Shown: positions 7,476 through 16,301, counted from the first letter of the stretch. The stretch is 64,000 nt of DNA from JANNVK01 sp031430435 (GCA_031430435.1 JANPBM010000066.1:1-64000); one strand, 5' to 3'. A program made the numbers and translations. The notes: generated by a model not told the origin, from the letters alone.

Positions 7476-8603
7476 TTAAAAGTGATCAGAGAAAAAAGTG
7501 TGAAAAGTGTCTCCTTTTAGACTCGTAAGTTTATACGCATCGCGATATAAAAGACTACCGGATTTAACGGCATTATTTATATGAGATGCGAAAGTAACAC
7601 TTAATCTTTTTCTTGTTGTTGCGTAAAAATCTCCGCCGGAGCCTTGATTGTCCTTTTTAAATTTTTCACGGTTTCTATATTCATTATAAAAATCGAAGAA
7701 CTGTTGTTTTGTGATTTTTCCTGTATCTAAGGCTCGTCTTGCAATTACAATTTCACTAACCTTAAAGAATTTGGAAGCGGACTTTATATCTGCATTTCTA
7801 TGCCAAAACACATTAAAATTGTTCTCAGGCACTAAAAATTCTGCTGCTATTTTATCGCAAAGTAACTCATTAGTATCATTTGCAGGCTGTAATTGTCTAA
7901 AATCAAAACCGGCACTATGCCCTGTCCAAATATGAGCTAATTCGTGGGCAATCGTGAACATTTGAGCTGATTTACTGTCAGAGTTGTTAATAAACATAAA
8001 AGGGGCGATTTCGTCAACTAGAACAAAGCCTCTGCATTCCTCAACTTTTATTGGACGGGAAGTGTTGTTTTCTACAACTCCATTGAAAATCATGATAATT
8101 CTCTTGTCTTCAATGTGTTCTGTAAGATGACGCAAAGACTCTTCCCATGTTCTAAATTGACTCGCCCAATTTTCCGGTAAATTTAAAACTTTTCTTATGT
8201 CGGCAACAATTTCTTGAACATTATTGCTGTTCTTAAATTTTCCAACAAAATTTAAAGACTCAAATTCATTTTCCTTTAAATAGTCTCTAAGCCAATCTTG
8301 TCTTTGTTGCAACAAAAGTATGGTGTCATAAACATTTACACTAACTTTATCTGTTTGCGTAGAATTAGTTCTGAAAAAAGGTATTGGCAAGTTTTCCTTT
8401 AATGGTTCAGATAAAAAAAGATAGCCAAAAGGTAAATGAACTTTCTTGGAAAACTTTTCTAACTGTTTAATTGTAGGTTTTGTTGTGCCATCAATCCATT
8501 CTTGTATTTTAGGAAGTTTTGAAGTAAATTCAGGCAATTCATATCCGGCTCGAGCTATCGCCCAAGTAAGAATATTTGCACTGACATTTATTTCTGCTCT
8601 CAT
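7476..8603 (-). CDS. XRE-like HTH plus ImmA/IrrE metallopeptidase, probable antitoxin
   Basis: A 375-residue fusion: an N-terminal helix-turn-helix-like region (about residues 10-60, with IQEWIDGTTKPTIKQLEKF) and a zinc-peptidase domain with the HEXXH motif HELAH at 220-224 in IAHELAHIWTG. A second metal ligand region follows around NELLCDKIAAEFLVPE. ImmA/IrrE enzymes cleave repressors; in the COG2856-type pairs the protein acts with a PIN partner as an antitoxin-regulator. It is first in the two-gene operon. The 189 bases upstream are shared with the divergent mqnE promoter and probably contain its own promoter. Confidence 0.85.
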   Translation of the reverse strand: MRAEINVSANILTWAIARAGYELPEFTSKLPKIQEWIDGTTKPTIKQLEKFSKKVHLPFGYLFLSEPLKENLPIPFFRTNSTQTDKVSVNVYDTILLLQQRQDWLRDYLKENEFESLNFVGKFKNSNNVQEIVADIRKVLNLPENWASQFRTWEESLRHLTEHIEDKRIIMIFNGVVENNTSRPIKVEECRGFVLVDEIAPFMFINNSDSKSAQMFTIAHELAHIWTGHSAGFDFRQLQPANDTNELLCDKIAAEFLVPENNFNVFWHRNADIKSASKFFKVSEIVIARRALDTGKITKQQFFDFYNEYRNREKFKKDNQGSGGDFYATTRKRLSVTFASHINNAVKSGSLLYRDAYKLTSLKGDTFHTFFSDHF

Positions 8604-8768
8604 TTTAATAACTGCTAATTTCCTAACTTTTTACTTTCTCTATTATTTTAAGGCACGAATTATAAAATCACTAATTTTGAAGGATTTACAAAAAAATAAA
8701 TCGTGCGTGATTATAACAATTAAACAGTCAGATAACCAAGCTATTTGATTAAATCTTTTTAGTAATTT

Positions 8769-8777
8769 TGCTAAAAT
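8769..8777 (+). promoter_or_regulatory. Extended -10 promoter element of mqnE
   Basis: TGCTAAAAT (8769-8777) matches an extended -10 (TGn plus TAAAAT) 15 bases before the mqnE start. The nearest -35-like hexamer TTGATT (8745-8750) is 21 bases away, too far to count. The same TGCTARAAT string occurs at 6310 and on the minus strand at 61689. Confidence 0.45.
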
Positions 8778-8792
8778 GTTATCATAAATTTT

Positions 8793-9896
8793 ATGCAATT
8801 TTCATTCGACAAAAATATAAACGCAATCGCGGCAAAAGTGGAAGCAAACGAGCGGATTTCCTTTGATGAAGGAATGTCGCTGTTTGCGACCGAAGATTTG
8901 AACGCACTCGGCAAATTGGCTGATTTTGTGCGGCGGAAAAAGCACGGACGCACCACTTTTTTCAACGTTAATCGGCATTTTAATCATACGAATATCTGCG
9001 TGGCGGACTGCAAGTTCTGTGGTTTTTACAAGCGTGCAAGAGAAGAAGGAGCTTACACGCACAGCATCGAAGAAGGCTTGGAAATCGCCCGAACGGCTGT
9101 CGGCGAAGGTGCGACCGAGCTTCATATTGTCGGCGGTTTAAATTCTAAATTACCGTTTCAATACTACACGGATTTGTTTTCTTCGTTGAAGCGAGAGTTT
9201 CCGAAACTTCATCTTAAAGCGTTGACAATGGTCGAGTTAGACTTTTTTGCACGCTTTTACAAAATGTCCGATGAAGACGTGATAAATCAACTGAAAGCGG
9301 CGGGAATGGATTCGTGTCCGGGCGGCGGTGCGGAAATTTTCGCCGAACCGACGCGTTCACGCATCTGCGACCATAAATGCGACGGAAATCGTTGGCTCGA
9401 ACTCGCAGGGAAAGTCCACAACGCGGGACTAAAGACAAATGCGACAATGCTTTACGGACATATTGAAACAATTGAAGACCGCGTTGACCACGTTATAAAA
9501 TTGCGTGAACAGCAAGATAAAACCGGCGGTTTTCAATGCTTTATTCCGCTCGCATTTTATCCGAAAGACACGGCGTTGAGTTCGCTTCCGGGTCCTGACG
9601 GCGTTGATTCGCTGAAAACAATCGCCGTTTCGCGGTTGATGCTCGATAATTTCGATCACGTTAAAGCGTATTGGGTGATGCTCGGCAAAAATTTGGCACA
9701 AACTGCATTGCATTTCGGGGCAAACGATTTGGACGGGACAATTACCGACGGCGGAGAATTGACCGAAAAGTATGCAGTAGAAAACGGCGAAGTCAAAATG
9801 ACCAAGCAGGAACTTATCCAACTGATTGAAAATGCAGGGTTTGAAGCAGTTGAACGCGATACGGTTTATAATCGAGTGGAAAAAGTTGCCGCTTAA
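8793..9896 (+). CDS. mqnE: Aminofutalosine synthase, radical SAM (menaquinone synthesis)
   Basis: A 367-residue radical SAM enzyme. The cluster motif is C-x3-C-x2-C at residues 69, 73 and 76 (CVADCKFC), followed by the conserved PGGGAEIF segment and a C-terminal ALHFGANDLDGT block. MqnE joins dehydrochorismate ether to the adenosyl radical to give aminofutalosine in the futalosine route to menaquinone. MqnC is the close alternative, but the N-terminal FNVNRHFNHTNIC segment and length favour MqnE. No other mqn genes are in the window, so the pathway is scattered. An extended -10 element lies directly upstream. Confidence 0.85.
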   Translation: MQFSFDKNINAIAAKVEANERISFDEGMSLFATEDLNALGKLADFVRRKKHGRTTFFNVNRHFNHTNICVADCKFCGFYKRAREEGAYTHSIEEGLEIARTAVGEGATELHIVGGLNSKLPFQYYTDLFSSLKREFPKLHLKALTMVELDFFARFYKMSDEDVINQLKAAGMDSCPGGGAEIFAEPTRSRICDHKCDGNRWLELAGKVHNAGLKTNATMLYGHIETIEDRVDHVIKLREQQDKTGGFQCFIPLAFYPKDTALSSLPGPDGVDSLKTIAVSRLMLDNFDHVKAYWVMLGKNLAQTALHFGANDLDGTITDGGELTEKYAVENGEVKMTKQELIQLIENAGFEAVERDTVYNRVEKVAA

Positions 9897-9909
9897 GAAG
9901 CGAGGTTTT

Positions 9910-10565
9910 ATGGCGCGAAAAAAAGAATGGCGTGAAGGTGAAATAATTTTAACCTTTAAGCTGAATAAAATTATCGAACATCAAACTGCGACTATGAAGG
10001 AATGGCTTTCGGTTGTTGAGCCGAACTTTAACGCCGTTGAGCAAGGTATTTTTGAAAGTCTTTTGCATAAGGCTTTGAAAGTTTCCGTTTGGAGCGAAGA
10101 AAATCTGAAAATGAAGTTTATCAGCCCGATTTTGGAACTCGGACAAGTTTTAGACAGCGATAATTTTGTTTCATTTTTCGATAAATCTTTGGAAAGCGAG
10201 GTTCAAGGCTATAAACTTTCAGTCAAGGTTGATTTTACCATCGGTTCAGGACTTTTGGATTTATGGAAACTCCGTATTTTCATTTTCAAGAATATAAACC
10301 GCAAAAAAACCCGACCGGCGATCCGATGGCACAACTGTTGGAAGCATTTTTAATTGCCCAAGAAAAAAACAAAGCGAGCGGAAAAATCGTACCGCTGTAC
10401 GGTTGCGAAATTATCGGTAAAAACTGGACTTTTATCACAATGGAAGATAACGAATACTGCGTTTCAAAATCATTCGACAGCACAGACAAAGAAGATTTGT
10501 TGAAAATAATCGCAATTCTTCGCAAGTTTCGAGAAATATTGGAAACTAAACTGTTAGTAAGTTGA
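9910..10565 (+). pseudogene. Conserved hypothetical gene split by a -1 frameshift
   Basis: Two adjacent open frames encode one conserved protein. The first (from ATG 9910, MARKKEW) ends its recognisable part around DFTIGSGLLD (near 10258). The second continues one frame back from about 10251 with ETPYFHFQEYKPQKNPTGDP and runs to 10565. Proteins of this type (about 215 residues, common in Bacteroidetes and cyanobacteria) have these parts fused, with YGCEIIGKNW and a C-terminal LRKFREILE. No standard slippery heptamer is seen at the junction. A one-base deletion, real or from assembly, is the simplest reading. Its start lies 13 bases after mqnE. Function unknown. Confidence 0.7.
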
Positions 10566-10622
10566 GAAAAAAAATAAGGTTACTCGATACAAGTTATAAT
10601 CCGGTAAAAGTGCAACAGTTTA

Positions 10623-11111
10623 ATGAGCGATGCCAAAAACAATCTAATCCGAATTTTACAAAATGCTCACGCGGGCGAACTCGCGGCGGCGTATGCGTAT
10701 CGCGGGCATTGGAAATCGCTCAAAAACTCGGCTGAAAAAACTGAAATCGAAAAAATTGAAGCCGAAGAATGGGAACATCGAAAATGTGTGTCGGCGTGGC
10801 TTGAAAAATTGGATGCCAAACCTCGCAAATTTCGTGAATCGGTTTTTTGGACAATCGGGCGAACTTTAGGAACAGGTTGTTATGTTTCGGGTTGGTTTTT
10901 TCCGATGTATTTTGCGGGTCGTCTGGAAAGTCAAAATGTCCGGGAATATGTTGATGCGGCAGGTTTTGCCAAAGAATTAGGTTTAACTGATTGCGAAAAA
11001 GAACTGCTTGTAATGTCGGAAGTTGAACAAAAACACGAAGATTTTTTCAGAGAAGTTGTGCAAAATCATTTTCTTTTGCCGATTACGAAATTATTTTTTC
11101 GTTGGGGTTAA
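10623..11111 (+). CDS. COQ7-like ferritin-fold di-iron protein
   Basis: A 162-residue helical protein with the ferritin-like COQ7 pattern: a glutamate in HAGELAAAYAYRGHW (near residue 18), an E-x2-H pair in EEWEHR (near residue 51) and a C-terminal pair in SEVEQKHEDFF. The amphipathic middle (GCYVSGWFFPMYFAGR) resembles the membrane-facing part of COQ7. True COQ7 hydroxylates demethoxyubiquinone, but the neighbouring mqnE suggests a menaquinone-using organism. The substrate is therefore unclear; another quinone, lipid, or a simple iron-storage role is possible. A TATAAT at 10595-10600 lies just upstream. It is followed by folA after 3 bases. Confidence 0.65.
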   Translation: MSDAKNNLIRILQNAHAGELAAAYAYRGHWKSLKNSAEKTEIEKIEAEEWEHRKCVSAWLEKLDAKPRKFRESVFWTIGRTLGTGCYVSGWFFPMYFAGRLESQNVREYVDAAGFAKELGLTDCEKELLVMSEVEQKHEDFFREVVQNHFLLPITKLFFRWG

Positions 11112-11114
11112 TAA

Positions 11115-11588
11115 ATGATTATCGGAATTGTCGCCATTGCGGAAAACTTTGCTATCGGAAAAGACGGAAAATTACCGTGGCATTATTCCGCCGATCTTAA
11201 ATTTTTCAAACAAACCACCGGCGGAAACGCGATTGTGATGGGACGCAAAACGTTTGATTCAATCGGAAAAGCGTTGCCGAATCGGTTGAATATTGTTCTC
11301 AGTCGAAATTCGCAAATTGTTGAAAATAATGTATTTTCGGCAAAGTCAAAGGATGAGGTTTTAGCGTTGAATAAATATCTGAACTGCGATTTATTCATCA
11401 TCGGCGGTGCGATGATTTACAACGAATTTACCGACATAATTGAAAAGTGGATAGTTACAAAAATCCCGCTCACGGTTGAAAACGCAGACTCTTTTATGCC
11501 GCCAAACTTTCTCGATGATTTTGAATCGGTTGAAACAAAAATGCTCGACGATGAATTAGAAGTTAAGACTTATCGAAAAATAAATTGA
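11115..11588 (+). CDS. folA: Dihydrofolate reductase
   Basis: A 157-residue enzyme of the usual DHFR length that reduces dihydrofolate to tetrahydrofolate with NADPH. Visible motifs are the N-terminal IIGIVAIAENFAIGKDGKLP with the flexible Met20-like loop, LKFFKQTT, the NADPH-binding VMGRKTFDSIGKALPNR, and FIIGGAMIY. The active-site acid lies in the HYSADLKFF helix. The gene is tightly packed between the COQ7-like gene and the fluoride channel gene, whose ATG follows the TGA directly, so they form one operon. Confidence 0.93.
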   Translation: MIIGIVAIAENFAIGKDGKLPWHYSADLKFFKQTTGGNAIVMGRKTFDSIGKALPNRLNIVLSRNSQIVENNVFSAKSKDEVLALNKYLNCDLFIIGGAMIYNEFTDIIEKWIVTKIPLTVENADSFMPPNFLDDFESVETKMLDDELEVKTYRKIN

Positions 11589-11960
11589 ATGGAAACGGTT
11601 ACAAAAATTTTGACGGTAGGAATCGGCGGGGCATTCGGAGCAACCTTGCGTTATTTGCTCAACCTTTCGCCGTTAGCCGCAATCTTTCCGAATTTTCCCT
11701 TCCCGACATTTTTTATCAACGTAACAGGTTCGTTGCTAATCGGCTTTGTTTTAACCAAATTTGAAACGAATGAAACTTTGCGGTTGTTAATCGTAACAGG
11801 TTTTCTCGGCGCTTATACAACCTTTTCAACTTTTGAGTTTGAAGCGTTCCGCCTTATGCAAACCAAGCAACTTCTGACTGCGTTTTTATATGTCGCATCA
11901 AGTTTTACAACAGGTTTTATCGGCGTGGCAAGCGGAATTTGGCTGGCAAAGAAGTTCTGA
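11589..11960 (+). CDS. crcB: Fluoride channel FluC/CrcB
   Basis: A 123-residue membrane protein with four hydrophobic helices. Signature segments are GGAFGATLRYLL at the N-terminus, INVTGSLLIGF in helix 2 and GFLGAYTTFSTFEFE in helix 3, which carries the Na+ site and the phenylalanines lining the fluoride path. FluC works as a dual-topology dimer that exports F- passively. The start codon abuts the folA stop with no gap. I see no fluoride riboswitch upstream, as the gene is inside an operon. Confidence 0.92.
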   Translation: METVTKILTVGIGGAFGATLRYLLNLSPLAAIFPNFPFPTFFINVTGSLLIGFVLTKFETNETLRLLIVTGFLGAYTTFSTFEFEAFRLMQTKQLLTAFLYVASSFTTGFIGVASGIWLAKKF

Positions 11961-12091
11961 AATATTTTAAGAAAAGAGTTCGCCGCAGAGATTCGGAGAA
12001 AAATTTTACAGCTTCTTTTACGTTGTTGCCGAAGTTTAAGAAAGTCGTATTGCAACGAAAACTTCATATTCAAGAGCCGTAAACTTTATTG

Positions 12092-12997
12092 CTACAATGC
12101 TAAAATCTGAAGTTTTTCTTTTTGTTCAATCAGATATTTGGTAAACGCACGAATCGGCGCGGGCTGAAAACCTTTCAGCGAAACCATGGCAACAGAGCGT
12201 TTTAACTCAAAATCCGAGATATTTATCTTGGCTAATTTACCGTTTTTGATTTCTTCGCGAACTGCCCAGACGGGCAAAAGCGAAACTCCCAAACCGCGTT
12301 CAATCATCAGTTTAATAAAATATGTGTCGTTTGATTCGAGCGATTTTTCCGGCACAACCTTCATTTGCTTGAAAAAATCATCGGTCGAACGCCGAATCGA
12401 AGCGCCGCGTTCAAACAAAATCCAACGCTCTTTATCCAATTCATTCGCCGAAATCTGATTCTTTTTCGCCAACCGATGTTTTTTCCCGACCACCAAAACA
12501 AGCTCATCTTCAAATATATCTGTAACTTGTAACGTCGGCGAATAAACGGGAAGAGAAGCAAAACCGACATCGGCAACACCGTGCAAAATATCTTCAATCG
12601 TCTGATCTGTGCCGACCGTAGTGCGAAAAGTCAGTTCGATGAGTTCGTTTGCGTCCATAAAATCTTCAAAAATCGGCGCAAATAAAAAAACCAGAGCCTG
12701 AGTTGCCGCCGCGACACGCACACGACCGACCAAAGATTTTTCTTTTCCGCTGACTTTTTCACGCAAATTTTCGGCTTCCGCTAAAATTCGATTGGCGTAT
12801 TCGAGCGTAATTTTTCCGGCTTGCGTTAAAATCACCCCGCTTTTTGCCCGAATAAAAAGCGGTTCGCCGAGTTCTGATTCGAGTGCTTTTATTTGATGAC
12901 TAACCGCCGATTGAGTCAAATTCAACTTTTCTGCGGCTCGTGTGAAATTTAATGTTTCAGCGATCACGCGAAACGTTCGTAACTGCCATAATTCCAT
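12092..12997 (-). CDS. LysR-family transcriptional regulator
   Basis: About 301 residues. The N-terminal winged helix is classic: MELWQLRTFRVIAETLNFTR then AAEKLNLTQSAVSHQIKALE. The rest is a periplasmic-binding-like effector domain (RVRVAAATQALVFLFAPIF onward). LysR proteins bind a small co-inducer and usually regulate a divergent gene. The divergent neighbour here is the small DUF4032-like gene, which is not a typical target. I chose ATG 12997 because a GGGGAAAG purine stretch precedes it; an upstream ATG would add 15 unlikely residues (MNNNNTCKVLRGKKK). The effector is unknown; the C-terminal domain looks CysL/CbbR-like. Confidence 0.85.
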   Translation of the reverse strand: MELWQLRTFRVIAETLNFTRAAEKLNLTQSAVSHQIKALESELGEPLFIRAKSGVILTQAGKITLEYANRILAEAENLREKVSGKEKSLVGRVRVAAATQALVFLFAPIFEDFMDANELIELTFRTTVGTDQTIEDILHGVADVGFASLPVYSPTLQVTDIFEDELVLVVGKKHRLAKKNQISANELDKERWILFERGASIRRSTDDFFKQMKVVPEKSLESNDTYFIKLMIERGLGVSLLPVWAVREEIKNGKLAKINISDFELKRSVAMVSLKGFQPAPIRAFTKYLIEQKEKLQILAL

Positions 12998-13172
12998 TTT
13001 CTTCTTTCCCCGCAATACTTTACAGGTATTATTATTATTCATTACTCTTACAAAAAATAAGAATTGGTAATGTAAATCAATTTTTGATTATAATTTATTA
13101 TGACAATCGATTGAAGTGTTTGCAAAAGAACTGTAATTGTTTGTCAAATTTTTATTCACGAGAGATATATTT

Positions 13173-13496
13173 ATGAATTTTTACAGAAACGATTATTCGA
13201 TAGCAACGGTTTTGGAAAATATGCCGTCGCGCGAGCAAAAAATGCTGACCGCTTTTACGGGAACATATTTTTCAAAACCGGAAGCAAAAGAAGTTTGGGA
13301 AAGAATTGTCGATCACAAGTGGTACGTTGGCGAAAAACTGCAACGCGACATCGGTTTGCGGGTTGCCGCAATAGATTTTGTCGAAAATTTTTACGAACCG
13401 ATCTTAAAAAACAACACCGACAACAAAAAACCTAATACTTTCGGGCGAATGCTGCGTATATTTTTCGTCTCGAAAAGCGGTCAAATGTCAGCGTAA
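13173..13496 (+). CDS. Small DUF4032-like protein
   Basis: A 107-residue protein. Its core, VWERIVDHKWYVGEKLQRDI followed by GLRVAAIDFVENFYEPIL, resembles the C-terminal helical segment of DUF4032 proteins, where it normally follows a kinase-like domain. Here it stands alone. The preceding part (TAFTGTYFSKPEAKEV) may be a short helical lead. ATG 13173 has a weak purine stretch (GAGAG) upstream. No signal peptide or membrane segment. Its 3' end overlaps the convergent membrane-protein gene by 9 bases. Function unknown. Confidence 0.6.
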   Translation: MNFYRNDYSIATVLENMPSREQKMLTAFTGTYFSKPEAKEVWERIVDHKWYVGEKLQRDIGLRVAAIDFVENFYEPILKNNTDNKKPNTFGRMLRIFFVSKSGQMSA

Positions 13497-14924
13497 TCGA
13501 TAAACTTTCCAATTTCCGCTTTCAAACACTTTGCGAAAGCCGTAATTTGATTCGCCGACAAAATAATCTATCCGATGTTCATCGGCAAGTTTTCGGATTT
13601 CGGCTTCCGATAAATTATTGTAAGCCGCTGTCATGGCATCGCTTTCGGATTTATTGCCGACGATTTTCGCCAACCGTTCACGCCATTCCGTCATTTTTTC
13701 AAACGGCGGATAAGAAAAACCGACGAATTGCGAACGGCGCGAATAAAACCATACGGTTCGATTATTCGGCGGTGTCAGGCAAACCGCGTCAAGCGGCGTA
13801 TTTTCCCTAAGCCATAAATACGCTTTTGTTTCATCGTCAATCTTTGCCGTCCACATTTGCAAAGTTTCTTTGACCTGTACAATCGGCAGCAATTCCGACT
13901 TTTGCCACCACAAAATATTGATAAAAACGAGTATTGCAACAACTGCCGACAAAGCCGAAAAACTCTTTTCTCGGAAACATTTGACGAGTGTAAAAAAGAA
14001 AAACAGCGGCAGAAAAACAGGAAAAATTCGCATCGGCATCAAACATAAAAGCTGCCATTGTTCAAAAAATCGAAGCACTAAACCAACGACAAAAAAAACA
14101 CCGAGTCCGCCGAGAAAATTCTTCAAAAACGAGTTCCAATTCGCCGTTCGGCAAAACACAAACATCAAGGCAACCACGCCGAAACCTTTGACTAACCAGT
14201 AAAACGGGTCAAGATGTTCGGGCGCTCTTTCGGTTACAAAAAACTTCCAATCATCGACATTTGCGTTTGTTTCACCAAATAAATTTACCGCACCAATCAA
14301 CGCAAAAAATCCTGTAATTACAATAACTTGCAAGATTGTTTTTAAGTTGTACCGCTCAAAAATCAACGCAATTCCAACCGCTGAAATCGCCCATAATCCG
14401 ACTGCGGGATGAAAACTAAATGATAATCCGAGCAAGATTGACGCAACAATTTCACGCTTTTTCAAGAAAAAATTTAACGAAAAAAGCAGACAAATATACG
14501 CCAAATTTTTTGCTTCAAAACCGCCGAAAATCCATTCGCCGTTGACGATTGTTTGCCCGAGAGCAAGCCAAACAAATATCGAAAGTGAAACTGTCCAATT
14601 CGGAATTTCCCAATGTTTTGCCAGCCGAAAAACTGCTGAAAGCAACAAAATCCAAACAGTAATTCTGCCGAACCAGGCAAATGTTTCGATTGAAAAAATT
14701 AACGGTAAGAGTCCGAAGATGTGATTAAAAAGCCAATGTTCATTGCCGGTTGCGGCAAACGAAAAATCATTCGGCAGAAAATTCGGTTGATAAATTTTGA
14801 CGAGGCGAAGCAAATAAACAGGTTCGTTGCCATACGGTACGGGTTTGCCGACAAATACGAAAATTGCCGTTAATAAAAGCAGAAATTGAAGCCGAAAATT
14901 ATCTTTTATCAAGCGTAGAATCAT
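13488..14924 (-). CDS. Multi-pass membrane protein, DUF6798/GT-C-like
   Basis: About 478 residues with roughly ten hydrophobic helices followed by a soluble C-terminal domain of about 120 residues (starting near ETKAYLWLRENTPLDAVCLT). This is the layout of GT-C-like membrane glycosyltransferases and DUF6798 proteins. The loop after the first helix (YGNEPVYLLRLVKIYQPNFL) is where GT-C enzymes carry acidic catalytic residues, but I cannot assign them. ATG 14924 overlaps the preceding stop in an ATGA, so it is translationally coupled to the FAD oxidoreductase and is the last gene of the leftward polysaccharide arm. Lipid-linked sugar transfer is inferred. Confidence 0.65.
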   Translation of the reverse strand: MILRLIKDNFRLQFLLLLTAIFVFVGKPVPYGNEPVYLLRLVKIYQPNFLPNDFSFAATGNEHWLFNHIFGLLPLIFSIETFAWFGRITVWILLLSAVFRLAKHWEIPNWTVSLSIFVWLALGQTIVNGEWIFGGFEAKNLAYICLLFSLNFFLKKREIVASILLGLSFSFHPAVGLWAISAVGIALIFERYNLKTILQVIVITGFFALIGAVNLFGETNANVDDWKFFVTERAPEHLDPFYWLVKGFGVVALMFVFCRTANWNSFLKNFLGGLGVFFVVGLVLRFFEQWQLLCLMPMRIFPVFLPLFFFFTLVKCFREKSFSALSAVVAILVFINILWWQKSELLPIVQVKETLQMWTAKIDDETKAYLWLRENTPLDAVCLTPPNNRTVWFYSRRSQFVGFSYPPFEKMTEWRERLAKIVGNKSESDAMTAAYNNLSEAEIRKLADEHRIDYFVGESNYGFRKVFESGNWKVYRLR

Positions 14925-16231
14925 GAAAGAAGTTTGACCAATTCGCGTGTTTTTTGCAAAGTCCGCCAATACACATCTTCCATAAAAATATGGGCGAATT
15001 CGCCGTTTCGCCCGACACTGAGAAGATTTTCAATCCCCGTTCCTTTTTCAAATTCAAGGCGTTCGGATTCGTATTCTTTCAAGAAAACCGGATATGAAAT
15101 CGGCGTTCGCAAGGTATGGCAACCGAGATATTTTTCCTTTGCGTTCGGGATAATTTTTGCCAAATGTTCCAAACAAAATTCGCCTAACTTTTCGTTGTCC
15201 ATCGTCCAAATTTCGTCTTCTTTTTCGCAACCGATGTCCACCGTAATCATCGTTTTTCCTTCGGGGGCGAGCCACGGCATCGAAAGCGTTGCTTCGGTCA
15301 AACGGAAGAATGGAAACTTGCCTTCGGGCAACCAAAGTACAACATCAGGCAGCAATCCGCGACCTTCAAAACGCATATTTACAAACGTCATCGGACGATA
15401 TTTGAACTGTTTAATTTTTTCCAGCTTGTTTGTTCCTTTCGTGATTTTGGCTAAAATCGGAGCCGGTGCAGTGCTGATAACTGCTGAAACGGCTTGAGTT
15501 ACGCCTTTTGAACGAACGGCGACAACTTTATCGTTTTCGACCAAAATTTCTTCAATCGGCGAGTTGAGTTTTATTTTGTCTTTAATATTTTCGGCTAATT
15601 TGTCGCAAAGCGTGTGAACGCCTTCGTTCGGGTAAACGTGCCAAACATTCGGGCTTTCGGGCAATTCGCGGCTGTAACCGATGCAAACCGCACGTTTCAA
15701 CACCTTGCTCGCCAACTTTAAATAGATAGTTTTGGCGATGCTTCCGGGCAAACTTTCGCCAACCGACGACGATAAATTTTCCGCTTTTGCACCTGACCAT
15801 GCTTCGATCAACGGCAACGCAACTTCATCCGCTAAAGCCTTTCCGTAACGACTGCGAAACCAATTTTGAGCCGTTTTCTCTTCGCCGTTTCCGCTCAACC
15901 GGCTTTTGATTCCGCTCAGCGTCATTCGCGGAATTTTCATCAACCCGAACGGATATGCGTAAGTTTTCCCGCCGAGCAAAACCGTTTCGCTGTAATGTTT
16001 TACAGGTTTGCAATCGCCTGAAACGCCGAGCATTGCCGCTAAACGATTTGTTACAAAATGAGCTCCGAAATCGTATGAAAAACCTTCGTCATCTTTGAAA
16101 CTGCTCGCCAAACCCGCAATTTTTTTGCCTGCTTCGTAAAGCACAAACGGTACATTTTTTTGATGCAAATAATTCGCCGCCGTCAAACCTGCGATTCCTG
16201 CACCGATGATGGCGATTGGTTTTTGTTCCAT
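14921..16231 (-). CDS. FAD-dependent amine-oxidase-fold oxidoreductase (UDP-galactopyranose mutase-like)
   Basis: A 436-residue protein with an N-terminal dinucleotide-binding motif (IAIIGAGIAGLTAANYL) followed by the glutamate of the FAD ribose site (VLYEAGKKIAGL). The YDFGAHFVTN segment and C-terminal LLSVGRNGEFAHIFMEDVYW are typical of protoporphyrinogen-oxidase/UGM-like proteins in polysaccharide clusters. The product may isomerise or oxidise a nucleotide sugar. It overlaps the downstream membrane protein gene by four bases and follows a palindromic repeat. A second, more distant paralogue lies at 19229-20590. Confidence 0.75.
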   Translation of the reverse strand: MEQKPIAIIGAGIAGLTAANYLHQKNVPFVLYEAGKKIAGLASSFKDDEGFSYDFGAHFVTNRLAAMLGVSGDCKPVKHYSETVLLGGKTYAYPFGLMKIPRMTLSGIKSRLSGNGEEKTAQNWFRSRYGKALADEVALPLIEAWSGAKAENLSSSVGESLPGSIAKTIYLKLASKVLKRAVCIGYSRELPESPNVWHVYPNEGVHTLCDKLAENIKDKIKLNSPIEEILVENDKVVAVRSKGVTQAVSAVISTAPAPILAKITKGTNKLEKIKQFKYRPMTFVNMRFEGRGLLPDVVLWLPEGKFPFFRLTEATLSMPWLAPEGKTMITVDIGCEKEDEIWTMDNEKLGEFCLEHLAKIIPNAKEKYLGCHTLRTPISYPVFLKEYESERLEFEKGTGIENLLSVGRNGEFAHIFMEDVYWRTLQKTRELVKLLS

Positions 16232-16239
16232 ATTTTTTG

Positions 16240-16301
16240 TTTACAGGGATGAAAAGGATAAACGGGATAAAACCCTTGTTCATCCTCTTTATCCCTGTAA
16301 A
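16240..16301. repeat. Intergenic palindromic repeat
   Basis: TTTACAGGGAT (16240-16250) and ATCCCTGTAAA (16291-16301) are perfect 11-base inverted arms. Inside, AGGAT and ATCCT continue the pairing, and GGATAAA occurs more than once. The element fills the gap between two genes of the same strand, REP-like, and could also attenuate transcription within the operon. Confidence 0.7.

Noticed and set aside
12025..12065. Possible H-type pseudoknot between the fluoride channel and LysR genes
   Set aside because: GTTGC/GCAAC and GAAGTTT/AAACTTC can pair in a crossing manner, but stems this short arise by chance in AT-rich gaps, and no gene start is close.
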